DNA of 46,268 bases from a virus. Under the pieces are notes generated by a model, which was not told where the DNA came from, did no database searches, and was given only the letters and a program-made list of their open reading frames with translations. The position numbers were made by a program, and so were the translations under genes. How positions within the stretch are numbered: the stretch's first letter is position 1; every line of letters starts with the position of its first letter. Shown here piece by piece: positions 25,039 to 32,560 of the stretch. The stretch lies in IMG/VR virus record IMGVR_UViG_3300042469_000176, positions 1 through 46,268 of that record, one strand, 5' to 3'.

Positions 25039-26148
25039 CTAAGCTACAAGTGCGTTGTTCGAGCCAACCTTACCCTGCTGGGTGAAGTTAACCATGAACT
25101 TAACGCTGTCTTCGCCTTCGGTGTTGTCCATGAAAGCGTCAGCGATAACCTTGAACACAGAAACAATCTGAGTCGCAGCAGCTGCAGTAGCCTTCGGGTA
25201 ACCTACACGCATAACAAGGTATCCTTCAGGACGCGAACCATCGGTTGCAGCCTTGAAAGCTTCGTAAGCGTTGTAGTATGCACCAGTGGTCTCCGAGGTG
25301 ATTCCGCGGAAGAAGGTCAGCGATGCGTTGTAGTTAGCAAATCCACGAGTCTGAACTAGACCCTCGTCGACGATGCCTCGGTCTTCGATCTTGTTCGAGT
25401 CAGTCGAACCAAGGTCAAAGCCGTCCCAAGCGATAGCGTCAGTTAGCTCAAGGCTTCCAGACTTCGAAAGGTCGGTAACGTCAGGTGCAGCAACCCAGGT
25501 GTCCTCAGCGGTGGTGAGGTTAGCGGTCGGAACCCACCAAACCTTGATCTTACCGTTTGAGGTGCTCTTGGTTCCGATTGACGATGCAAGAAGCGGGCCT
25601 GCGCCTGCGGTTCCTGCAGCAACATCGATGTTAACCTTAACTTCACCAGTGGTTAGGAAGCGAGCGCCAAGGCGAATCATCTGTCCGTCACCAATAATGT
25701 GAACTGGATAGTCGGTCTCAACACCAAAGATGCTGATCTCGTCACCGGCAGCGAAAGCTGCGTTGTGGGTCTTGCCGACGCGCTTGATTAGGAAGTATTT
25801 TACACCTTCGGCCTCAAACAGGTTGCGGAAGTGGTTGAACGAGTTTGTGTCTGTGCGGTTTTCGTGAACGAAACCATCCAGTGAAGCCTCGTAGCTGTGG
25901 TAGGTTGGGGTGTTAACGGTTGCGTTGTCTACGACAGATAGTGAGCTGTCAGACTGCGAAGCGGTCTGGTTTAGCGTGTAGTCGTCGGTGACAGCCTGCG
26001 AAATGTTAACAACACCAGCGGTTAGCACACCAGATGTGAAAACGCCTGCGGTGGTGATTTCAGCTAGTGTAGGAGCGGTCCAGTCAGCAAATGCGTCCTT
26101 GTGGGCCACATAAATACCAACATTAGGACGAAGCATCTTAGTTGCCAT
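25039..26148 (-). CDS. Major tail protein (369 aa)
   Basis: The gene sits between connector/tail-terminator genes and the chaperone pair, with a strong terminator just after it, as expected for a highly expressed tube protein. The 369-aa sequence starts MATKMLRPNVGIYVAH and has long beta-rich stretches (PVHIIGDGQMIRLGARFLT, then GEVKVNIDVAAGT). Codon choice is more G/C-ending than in its neighbours (many GTC, ACC, TCG-type codons), which fits high expression. ATG start with GGAATAGAAG upstream. Confidence 0.83.
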   Translation of the reverse strand: MATKMLRPNVGIYVAHKDAFADWTAPTLAEITTAGVFTSGVLTAGVVNISQAVTDDYTLNQTASQSDSSLSVVDNATVNTPTYHSYEASLDGFVHENRTDTNSFNHFRNLFEAEGVKYFLIKRVGKTHNAAFAAGDEISIFGVETDYPVHIIGDGQMIRLGARFLTTGEVKVNIDVAAGTAGAGPLLASSIGTKSTSNGKIKVWWVPTANLTTAEDTWVAAPDVTDLSKSGSLELTDAIAWDGFDLGSTDSNKIEDRGIVDEGLVQTRGFANYNASLTFFRGITSETTGAYYNAYEAFKAATDGSRPEGYLVMRVGYPKATAAAATQIVSVFKVIADAFMDNTEGEDSVKFMVNFTQQGKVGSNNALVA

Positions 26149-26151
26149 CTT

Positions 26152-26379
26152 CTATTCCTTATTCTCTTCAATTTCGGTTACAGGTTCAGGCAGGGTTGCC
26201 TTGTCCTTCGGAGCAAAAAGCTCCTTCTTGTTTTTCTTTGGAGCTTCAACTTCCTTTTCCTCAACAGCAGGAATGTAATCCTCTGCGAGAACAAGGTTTT
26301 CGCCCAAAACAGGGTGGCCTAGGTAGTGGCGTGGAACAGCCATGCTCTTGCCGGTTATTGTGTTAATTACAATAGGCAT
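26152..26379 (-). CDS. Small protein ahead of the major tail gene (75 aa)
   Basis: 75 aa: the first half (AVPRHYLGHPVLGENLVLAE) looks folded, the second is a Lys/Glu/Pro-rich tail (EEKEVEAPKKNKKELFAPK). Proteins of this length and design are common between tail terminator and tube genes of actinophages, without an assigned function. It has AGAGAGGATTCTT before the ATG. A -10-like sequence lies in the short gap upstream. Confidence 0.65.
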   Translation of the reverse strand: MPIVINTITGKSMAVPRHYLGHPVLGENLVLAEDYIPAVEEKEVEAPKKNKKELFAPKDKATLPEPVTEIEENKE

Positions 26380-26403
26380 AAGAATCCTCTCTTAATCTAT
26401 ACT

Positions 26404-26413
26404 CTATAATACC
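26404..26413 (-). promoter_or_regulatory. Late -10-like element GGTATTATAG
   Basis: Minus strand AAATGTGGTATTATAG overlaps the last codons of the tail terminator gene, 25 bases before the next ATG. The same AAATGTGGTATYATA string precedes the protease gene at 33143-33152, in unrelated coding context. Confidence 0.4.
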
Positions 26414-26835
26414 ACATTTGTATTTACAGGATATCTGAAAGAAACCTCTGCAATATACTTTACGGGTCTGGAACTAAAATCGGGTGTAACATACTTGCTA
26501 TTTGATACAGGAACTAGTTCTCCAGCGTCTGCAGGTATATATCCCATAAGTTTTGCTCGCACAAGATCAGCTACTTGACGTGCTGAACGTTCGGTCGGTC
26601 CGACACATTGAACGATAACAAAACTCTCACCAAGATCGTGCCGAGATGACACAATACCGTTTGAGTCTAAACTTGGCGACCAACCACCAAAAAATGGAAC
26701 GATGAAAGGCAGCATTGTGCCGTTAGAGTATTCGAGTGCCGAATCGTCAGGCACACCGTTCTCGTAAACTGTTTGAGAAAGTTCTTTCAGCTTTACAACA
26801 ATCTGGTCCTGGATGGGTATTAGTGATAGTCCCAT
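26404..26835 (-). CDS. Tail terminator-like protein (143 aa)
   Basis: Located between the gp10-like gene and the tail tube gene, the usual tail terminator position. The start ATG at 26835 overlaps the upstream TAA (TAATG) with AAGAGGAT before it; a longer frame to 26859 is less likely. The sequence has the helix-strand order of this family: PIQDQIVVKLKELSQTV, then ESFVIVQCVGPTERSARQVADLVRAKL, and a final VKYIAEVSFRYPV strand. It is thought to cap the tube and join it to the head. Confidence 0.7.
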   Translation of the reverse strand: MGLSLIPIQDQIVVKLKELSQTVYENGVPDDSALEYSNGTMLPFIVPFFGGWSPSLDSNGIVSSRHDLGESFVIVQCVGPTERSARQVADLVRAKLMGYIPADAGELVPVSNSKYVTPDFSSRPVKYIAEVSFRYPVNTNVVL

Positions 26836-27383
26836 TATTTGTATCCTCTTTTCTGCCAATATTCATCAAGTTTTTGTTTAAACGCATCAACACCGGCTTG
26901 TTGTGCGAACATACCAGGAACCCAGTCACCATCAAGATCGAAACCGTATTCTTGCATCATAAAATATTTAGGATCTGTTCGCCAGTCACCGTCAGGGTCT
27001 GCTTGTGAACGTCGACGTGGTGAAGCATCTTTAATGTTACCATTAGCGTCAGCAGGCCAACCAAAACCACCGATAACAGATGCTTGTCTGCGTCGGTCAG
27101 CGTTTTCTACAATCTTTGGTTCGAGCGAAGCTACAGCATCATACATTGTGCCGGTCTCTAAACGTGCGCCGTCAGGGTTGCCACGCATCGTGTTTACAGC
27201 AGTGTGCCACTTAGAGCCGGTGGGACTATCAAGGATTCTGTCCTTCATGGCTCTTGCAGCTGCGCGTGAAGCGAACCTTACAGCTTTACGCACATTCTGC
27301 GCCTCTTCCTCCAAGATAGCGTTCTTACGCCGGGCTACAGCGTTAGCGACGGCAATCTCAATAGGAAGGTTTCTATTAGCCAT
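26835..27383 (-). CDS. HK97 gp10-like neck/tail completion protein (182 aa)
   Basis: The start ATG at 27383 overlaps the previous gene by eight bases; the longer frame to 27473 lies wholly inside that gene. The N-terminal helix is Ala/Arg-rich (EAQNVRKAVRFASRAAARAM), followed by RILDSPTGSKWHTAVN and a GTMYDAV motif, the sequence style of HK97 gp10-like proteins encoded at this position. A C-terminal YFMMQEYGFDLDGDWVPGMF completes the family look. It is expected at the head-tail neck. Confidence 0.68.
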   Translation of the reverse strand: MANRNLPIEIAVANAVARRKNAILEEEAQNVRKAVRFASRAAARAMKDRILDSPTGSKWHTAVNTMRGNPDGARLETGTMYDAVASLEPKIVENADRRRQASVIGGFGWPADANGNIKDASPRRRSQADPDGDWRTDPKYFMMQEYGFDLDGDWVPGMFAQQAGVDAFKQKLDEYWQKRGYK

Positions 27384-27861
27384 TGTTCGGGTTAAGCTCC
27401 TGATTAACTTCGCATAGAAGCATTCTGTGCCAAGGGTTTGAGCTGTTGATAACTGAACGCACAACGAAGTCAAAGTTTACAAGGTTAGCGTCAAGCGGTG
27501 ATGCTGTAACCTTCATGCGGTGGCCTGGACGGATGTCAGCCATCTCGCCATTAGAACCAATCAGCTGATTCTCTCTCATGCCGATATGCACTTCAACAAT
27601 TTGTGAAGCACCTGGATCGATTGCTTTAACAACGCTTGAACCGTCAGACATGCGCACAGATGCAGAGCGTGGCTGGATACGTGCGCGTCCCTGCCATAGC
27701 ACTACTGTGTTGTTTGTCCAAGTATTTGTTGTAGCGTTATAGGTGCTATCTGCGCTCGCCGGATTATAGATCTCGACAGTGGCAAGATGTAACGCCTTCT
27801 CGGCTAAGTTGTTGTGTGTAAACCATCTAGGATCTACAGCTGGGCGAGTATTTAAAGCCAT
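27376..27861 (-). CDS. Head-tail stopper-like connector (161 aa)
   Basis: The second gene of the connector block. The sequence is beta-rich, with YNPASADSTYNATTNTWTNN, then VLWQGRARIQP and VEVHIGM, resembling DUF6093-type head-closure proteins of actinophages. It overlaps both neighbours by about eight to ten bases, which supports strict coupling. It would plug the portal-adaptor channel. Confidence 0.7.
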   Translation of the reverse strand: MALNTRPAVDPRWFTHNNLAEKALHLATVEIYNPASADSTYNATTNTWTNNTVVLWQGRARIQPRSASVRMSDGSSVVKAIDPGASQIVEVHIGMRENQLIGSNGEMADIRPGHRMKVTASPLDANLVNFDFVVRSVINSSNPWHRMLLCEVNQELNPNNG

Positions 27862-28244
27862 TCGTTATCCCACTTCTTCAGAGGCGCGACAATGAACGTT
27901 TCGTAAGAGTCGTACATTTCATCCTTGTCAGCTTCTTCCTGCAACTGTTTAGCTTGGGCGCGTAGCTCTGCGCCGAGCTTTGCACCGTCAGTTTTAAAGT
28001 CGTAAGTTGAAATAACTTTGTTAATCAAAGCTTCCGATGTGGCAAGCACAAGCTTTGCCTGGGCAGCGGCACGTTTAACATTGTCACTGTAAAGGGTTAG
28101 GAATGCTTGGATCTGTGCGTCATTAAAAATGTATGCGTCAGCTGCTGAAGGGTCGGCAGTGTTTTCCAGCTGTTCTGTGTCTGGAATTAGCAAGCGAACT
28201 TGACCTATGGTAGTGCTATAGTTTGGAGGCGTAATGTCTGGCAT
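27852..28244 (-). CDS. Head-tail adaptor-like connector (130 aa)
   Basis: First of the connector genes. The sequence TTIGQVRLLIPDTEQ, FNDAQIQAFLTLY and a long helix with AAAQAKLVLATSEALINK are characteristic of the all-helical gp6-type head-tail adaptor family. The ATG lies just 4 bases after a -10-like GGTAAAATAG, so a transcript from there would be leaderless; otherwise it is read from the operon. Confidence 0.75.
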   Translation of the reverse strand: MPDITPPNYSTTIGQVRLLIPDTEQLENTADPSAADAYIFNDAQIQAFLTLYSDNVKRAAAQAKLVLATSEALINKVISTYDFKTDGAKLGAELRAQAKQLQEEADKDEMYDSYETFIVAPLKKWDNEWL

Positions 28245-28248
28245 GTTA

Positions 28249-28258
28249 CTATTTTACC
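28249..28258 (-). promoter_or_regulatory. -10-like element GGTAAAATAG abutting the adaptor start
   Basis: On the minus strand TAAAAT ends six bases before the adaptor ATG, spacing that would place the transcript start at about the ATG itself. Leaderless mRNAs are common in actinobacteria. There is no recognisable -35. Confidence 0.35.
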
Positions 28259-28264
28259 TTATCT

Positions 28265-30505
28265 TTATTTATTTTCTAAATTTTCAATGCGTGTTGTTAA
28301 ATCTTTAATAATAGCATCTTGATGTTTCAACGCTGAGACCAGTGCAGAAACCATTTCTCCATAGTTAATACCGTCAGGTATTTTTGTGCCATCTTCTAGA
28401 GTCATATAGTTTACAAAAACTTTTAGACTCTCAATTTGATCAACTTCTTCAGCAATAAAACCGCCATAAGTTCTAGCATTTTCATCATCTTCAAGTTCTG
28501 ATTTAAGTTTATAAGCTTTTGGTTTCAAAGCAATTACGTCTTCATAAGTGAAATTTGCGTCTTGAATTTGATCTTTGTAACGCTCAGACGAGGCTGTTCT
28601 TACCAAGTTTCCAGAGTTATCAAAAGTTGCTGTAGTTGAACCCCCGCCAGAAAGCACAGATCTAGTTAAAGCTCCAGTTGAGGTTATACCTGCAGCCTGT
28701 AAGGCTGCGCTACTTGTAAGTGCCCCAGTTGTTCCGCTAATTGTCAAGTTTGAAACATATAAAGTTCCAGTAAGGGTTCCACCAGAAAGTGGAAGATAAG
28801 AGTGGGTGTGGCTTGCTGCCGCGTAGGCAGTAGACGCAGTATAAGCGGCGCTACCAAGACCAAAAATTGATACAGCCTGAGCAGTGCCACCAGACGGTGT
28901 TACAGAAAAAGCTCCATTAGTTGAACCAGAAGCAAAAGTGTATGTTGTGTTATTGTCTGGGGTTGTTACAGTTCCGCCAAGAGAAATTGGAGAACCATTA
29001 ATCGTAATAGAAGAGTTGGTTAGCTTATTGTTTGCGATAGAGCCAGCAAGCATTGCGTTTGTTACTGTGCCAGTATCCGAAGTGGTTACATAGCCAGCAT
29101 GAGTGTGATTACCTAAAGCTACAGTGCTTCCAGTCGTGCCTGTTGGAATTCTTGCAATATCGAAAGTTCCAGAAGTGACATCTGAAGCTGCATGAGCGTG
29201 GCCAACTGCTGAAATGCCAGCCTCGGCTAAAGTTTTATTCTCCCAAAGGTTGCTTGCTGTGCGTTGAATAACTTCACCAGCAGTTACACCATTAATCAAA
29301 ACATCGTGAATTTCATTAAGCTCAAAACCGTTTTGTGGCTTAACAAAAATCTCACCATTATTAGCATTCACACGAGTAACAACACCAATAGAAACAAGAT
29401 GAGCAGGTGCAACAGGTTTGTTTACTAAACCGTAAATTAAGTTTCCTGAAGTGCCCAACCATACAGGAACACCTGCCGTAATAGCAGCTGTAGTATCAAG
29501 CCCAGACAGGAGACCTTCTGTAATCACCTTAACTTTAGCGTTAGTCGAGCCACCAGTTTCAAGTAGACCCATAGTTTTAGAAGAGGTAGCCTCAGAAGCG
29601 TTAGATGCCTTAGACACAATCATGTTTGTGCCATCTGCCGACGAAACATAAACTGCTTGACCCTTGGCGATTGCTTCGCCAAGTTTAACTTCATGTTTTA
29701 GCTGCGAAGTCCAATTAGCGTAGTTGTCAATCCATTGAGTATTGTAGTCTGTTCCGTCAACCTTAGCGAGAATCTGTCCAGCAGTTCCGCCTTCAGCAAT
29801 GCCCGGCCCAGCAGGGCCAGTGGCCCCTGTCGCACCTGTAGCGCCAGTTTCACCCTGTGGCCCCGGTGCGCCTTGAGCGCCCTCCAAAGAAGCCAGCCAT
29901 TCAGCCTCTGTGCCAGTGAAGCCATTTATTTGAGCAACTTGATAAGCAGAAAAACCGTTTAAACCCTGATCGCCCTTATCGCCCTTAGCGCCTGTAGCTC
30001 CAGTGTTACCAGTATCACCCTTAACACCCTGAATACCTTGCTCGCCCTGAATGCCTTGCACACCAGTGTCACCAGTATCGCCCTTAGGCCCCTGAATACC
30101 TTGAATACCCTGATCTCCAGTGTCACCCTTAGGTCCAGCATCACCAGTGTCACCCTTAACACCTTGAATACCCTGAGCCCCTTGATCTCCAGTATCGCCC
30201 TTAACACCTTGAATACCCTGCTCACCTTGCGGCCCAGGCTCACCCTGAACGCCCTGAGCGCCATCAGCGCCGTCAACACCAGGCTCACCCTGTGCACCTT
30301 GCGGACCAGTCGGACCAGCAGGCCCAACCTCACCTTGAGGTCCCTGCGGACCGGCAGGGCCAACAGCCCCCTCGCCGCCAGACGCACCAGAAGACCCATC
30401 AACAAAAACAGAACGCCTTTTATCTAAACGTTTAATCTCATACTCAACCTTATCCGTCCAATCTTCAGATTCGCGCGGCAGGTTAGTGTCAGGAAAAATT
30501 ATCAT
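28265..30505 (-). CDS. Collagen-like fibre protein with C-terminal S74 chaperone domain (746 aa)
   Basis: Residues 1-35 (IIFPDTNLPRESEDWTDKVE) match the anchor of the tail fibre at 12279-13595. Gly-X-Y repeats run from about 40 to 175, with KGDTGDQGIQGIQG-like units, and a second short block from about 210 to 235. A beta-rich shaft follows with LSGGTLTGTLYVSNLTIS. The last ~110 residues (SSERYKDQI, then YGGFIAEEVDQI) are the peptidase S74 intramolecular chaperone, which trimerises and cuts itself off, normally before the conserved Ser of the SERYK motif. It stands between head and connector genes, so it could be a head fibre or a tail fibre placed out of order. Confidence 0.85.
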   Translation of the reverse strand: MIIFPDTNLPRESEDWTDKVEYEIKRLDKRRSVFVDGSSGASGGEGAVGPAGPQGPQGEVGPAGPTGPQGAQGEPGVDGADGAQGVQGEPGPQGEQGIQGVKGDTGDQGAQGIQGVKGDTGDAGPKGDTGDQGIQGIQGPKGDTGDTGVQGIQGEQGIQGVKGDTGNTGATGAKGDKGDQGLNGFSAYQVAQINGFTGTEAEWLASLEGAQGAPGPQGETGATGATGATGPAGPGIAEGGTAGQILAKVDGTDYNTQWIDNYANWTSQLKHEVKLGEAIAKGQAVYVSSADGTNMIVSKASNASEATSSKTMGLLETGGSTNAKVKVITEGLLSGLDTTAAITAGVPVWLGTSGNLIYGLVNKPVAPAHLVSIGVVTRVNANNGEIFVKPQNGFELNEIHDVLINGVTAGEVIQRTASNLWENKTLAEAGISAVGHAHAASDVTSGTFDIARIPTGTTGSTVALGNHTHAGYVTTSDTGTVTNAMLAGSIANNKLTNSSITINGSPISLGGTVTTPDNNTTYTFASGSTNGAFSVTPSGGTAQAVSIFGLGSAAYTASTAYAAASHTHSYLPLSGGTLTGTLYVSNLTISGTTGALTSSAALQAAGITSTGALTRSVLSGGGSTTATFDNSGNLVRTASSERYKDQIQDANFTYEDVIALKPKAYKLKSELEDDENARTYGGFIAEEVDQIESLKVFVNYMTLEDGTKIPDGINYGEMVSALVSALKHQDAIIKDLTTRIENLENK
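29800..30380 (-). repeat. Tandem collagen-coding repeats
   Basis: The DNA repeats short units such as GGTGATACTGG and GGTATTCAGGG in multiples of nine bases, coding Gly-X-Y triplets. Such tracts expand and contract easily, so this is a likely length-variable region. They are coding repeats and not a CRISPR array: units vary and there are no spacers. Confidence 0.8.
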
Positions 30506-30510
30506 AATAC

Positions 30511-30522
30511 CTAATTATAACC
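30511..30522 (-). promoter_or_regulatory. -10-like element TTATAAT before the collagen-like gene
   Basis: The minus strand reads GGTTATAATTAG, ending six bases before the ATG at 30505. With two terminators upstream the gene needs its own promoter; this spacing implies a leaderless or near-leaderless transcript. No Shine-Dalgarno is evident. Confidence 0.45.
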
Positions 30523-30530
30523 CATAAATT

Positions 30531-30567
30531 AAAAGCCCACCCCGGAGAAAAACTCAACAGGGTGGGC
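30531..30567 (-). terminator. Second terminator downstream of the major capsid gene
   Basis: GCCCACCC (30535-30542) pairs perfectly with GGGTGGGC (30560-30567), and the minus strand continues with TTTTAATTT. It is the second of two hairpins in the gap between capsid and fibre genes. Confidence 0.75.
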
Positions 30568-30611
30568 AGTCCCAAAGGAGGGGTGGGACAAAACAATTAT
30601 AGCAAACAAAA

Positions 30612-30635
30612 AACCCCCCACCGAAGTGGAGGGTT
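30612..30635 (-). terminator. First terminator downstream of the major capsid gene
   Basis: On the minus strand AACCC-T-CCAC and GTGG-G-GGGTT pair around a TTCG tetraloop-like turn with a single mismatch, followed by TTTTTTG. It begins 15 bases after the capsid stop and is a strong intrinsic terminator. Confidence 0.88.
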
Positions 30636-30650
30636 CTTTGAGAAGCGGTA

Positions 30651-31754
30651 TTAGCTACCAGCACCAGTCGAAGCAATTGTTCCAGCAGGAACAAAGAATC
30701 CACCAGTCGCAATGTGGCGGATTCGCATCTGCCAGTCGTCATTGTCAAACGAGCCATAAGCCTCAGGGATTGCTCCGCCACCTAGTGCAACACCAGATGC
30801 AGACTTAACGCGAAGCTCAGGAGCCTCGAATCCACGAAGGAATCCAAGAACAACGCTTGGGTTAAGTGATGCACTTGGAACTGGAATTAGGAACCAGTAA
30901 GCACCAGCGGTTGGGTTGATCTTAGTGATCCAGTCGTTAACAACGATCTCAATCTGTGAACCGATAGGGTTTCCAGTGATAGTCTTTGTAACAATCGAAC
31001 CAACAGTTGCCGAAGTTTCAACAGTCTGAACTGCAAGAATCTTACGAGCAGTAAGCTCAAGCGCACGTGGAATAACCAATGCGAAGCGGCTTACAGGCTG
31101 AATTAGTCTGCCGTTGTACTGCTGAAGGTTTGCTGCCTCAATAGCCTTCTCTAGGTTTTCTAGAGTTAGAGCACCGTTACCTGAGAACAGGTTGTTGTTG
31201 CCCGACTTGAAGTTAGCAGTGTTCAAACCAGTTGGCGAAACAAGCTGCTTAGTAACTTCTTCATCTTCCTTGCCAGCAGCCTTTAGGCCAAGCTCGATAG
31301 GTAGACGCTCAAGAAGCGAGATGTTTCCATCGTTTACAACAGCTTCCCATGAGAAACGAACGCGCTGACCAGCCTTCTTAACTGCGAAGTCGCTCTCAGT
31401 TACTGAGAACCAACCAGCAGTTGGGTACTCGTCGTACTCGCCAACGGTAGGAAGTGAACCATCGCGGAAAGTGTCGCCCTGGTTGTCCTTGCCGTCATCT
31501 TCGTAACGAAGGTTTAGGTACTGCTGCTTGCGGAAGTCATCAACAACTAGACGAGTTGCGAAACGGTCCCAAACCTTTGGCTGGGCCTGGTAGTTCTCAA
31601 GAAGAATCTTGTTGATGGTTGGAGCTAGCTGAATAGGTAGGTCCGAAGTCGAAATACCTTCCTGAAGTCTCAGCTTGTCCTGACGGTCGCCACGAAGGGC
31701 TCCTTCGAGAAGCTTTGCAGCCTCTAGTTGACGTGATGTAATGTTTTCAGTCAT
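30651..31754 (-). CDS. Major capsid protein, HK97 fold (367 aa)
   Basis: The gene follows the protease/scaffold and DUF2190 genes and ends in two tandem terminators, consistent with a very abundant product. The 367-aa sequence has an N-terminal helical region (SRQLEAAKLLEGALRGDRQD), then PTINKILLENYQAQPKVWDR and a spine-helix-like region KAAGKEDEEVTKQLVSP, and the A-domain segment ASLNPSVVLGFLRGFEAPEL. These are in the order expected for HK97-type capsid proteins. ATG with AAGGAAGG upstream. Confidence 0.85.
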   Translation of the reverse strand: MTENITSRQLEAAKLLEGALRGDRQDKLRLQEGISTSDLPIQLAPTINKILLENYQAQPKVWDRFATRLVVDDFRKQQYLNLRYEDDGKDNQGDTFRDGSLPTVGEYDEYPTAGWFSVTESDFAVKKAGQRVRFSWEAVVNDGNISLLERLPIELGLKAAGKEDEEVTKQLVSPTGLNTANFKSGNNNLFSGNGALTLENLEKAIEAANLQQYNGRLIQPVSRFALVIPRALELTARKILAVQTVETSATVGSIVTKTITGNPIGSQIEIVVNDWITKINPTAGAYWFLIPVPSASLNPSVVLGFLRGFEAPELRVKSASGVALGGGAIPEAYGSFDNDDWQMRIRHIATGGFFVPAGTIASTGAGS

Positions 31755-31765
31755 TTTAACCTTCC

Positions 31766-32110
31766 TTACGCAGCCGCTGGAACTAGACGAACGTAAACTT
31801 CGCCAGCCGAAGTGCCAGCCTTAGCTGTCACAGCGTGACCAATAAATTTGTTGCTGGTAGAAGTAACGTTAATCGTACCGCCCGATGTAACATACATCGA
31901 AGCACCAACAGTAACAGCTACCGAAGTAGTGAACTTGAAAACGCCATTCATCTTGAGGGTAGCGTAGTAGTTGCCATCCTCGCCAAGAACTGCGTCATTC
32001 TGTGCGACACCGATGATCTGACCAACCTGAACCAAGTCGCCTGAGTTAACAGTGCTGGCTACAGGAAGGACAAGCTCGTTGCCATCTTTGTAAATCTCAT
32101 TAAGAGCCAT
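31766..32110 (-). CDS. DUF2190-type capsid-associated protein (114 aa)
   Basis: The 114-aa product has the DUF2190 pattern: LVLPVASTVNSGDLVQVGQI near the N-terminus, a central MNGVFKFTTS strand, and a GHAVTAKAGTSAGEVYVRL end. Members are encoded between the protease and the capsid gene and several are capsid decoration or cement proteins. The ATG follows AGGAAAGG. The role as a decoration protein is inferred from family and place. Confidence 0.78.
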   Translation of the reverse strand: MALNEIYKDGNELVLPVASTVNSGDLVQVGQIIGVAQNDAVLGEDGNYYATLKMNGVFKFTTSVAVTVGASMYVTSGGTINVTSTSNKFIGHAVTAKAGTSAGEVYVRLVPAAA

Positions 32111-32122
32111 GATTTACCTTTC

Positions 32123-32560
32123 CTATTTTCTAATGCCACTAATACGAGCGATAATTTCGTCGTACTCGTTAGCTGGGTTAGAAGCTGACTTGCCAGCTTC
32201 GTGAACAACACCAACAACCTCAGTTGTTGGGGTGGCAATTGATTCGCGCAAAGAATCAGCATAAGCCTTCTCTGCCTCGATAAGCTCCTCAACACTCTTA
32301 GTGTTAGTCTCTGATTTTAGAGTCTCTGCGACACGCTGAAGCGCAATCTTAGGTAGACCCGACTCGTTGAACTTCTCAGCAACCTCAACAGGGTCAAGGG
32401 CCGGAGCCTCTTCACCATCAGTTTCGATCTCTTCACCCTCAACAGGGGCAGCCGCCTCGACAAGAACCGAAACCGACTCTACAAGCGGACTGATAGCCTC
32501 AACAAGGGTTGACTTAAGGTCTGCAACAGCAGCCTCTAGCTCTTCCTTAGTAATCGACAT
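32123..32560 (-). CDS. Nested scaffold protein from internal start (145 aa)
   Basis: Inside the protease gene, and in the same frame, GAAGGAAATAGTATG offers a strong Shine-Dalgarno six bases before an ATG at 32560 (codon 186). It lies exactly at the border between the protease domain and the coiled-coil scaffold domain. The nested product would be a free scaffold of 145 aa, the arrangement known from lambda C/Nu3. Starting point and expression are inferred from sequence only. Confidence 0.7.
   Translation of the reverse strand: MSITKEELEAAVADLKSTLVEAISPLVESVSVLVEAAAPVEGEEIETDGEEAPALDPVEVAEKFNESGLPKIALQRVAETLKSETNTKSVEELIEAEKAYADSLRESIATPTTEVVGVVHEAGKSASNPANEYDEIIARISGIRK

Noticed and set aside
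29959-30427. Antisense and alternate frames over the collagen repeats, and a CRISPR-like look of the repeats
   Set aside because: Periodic coding repeats give long alternate frames. Units vary and adjoin directly without unique spacers, so it is not a CRISPR array.
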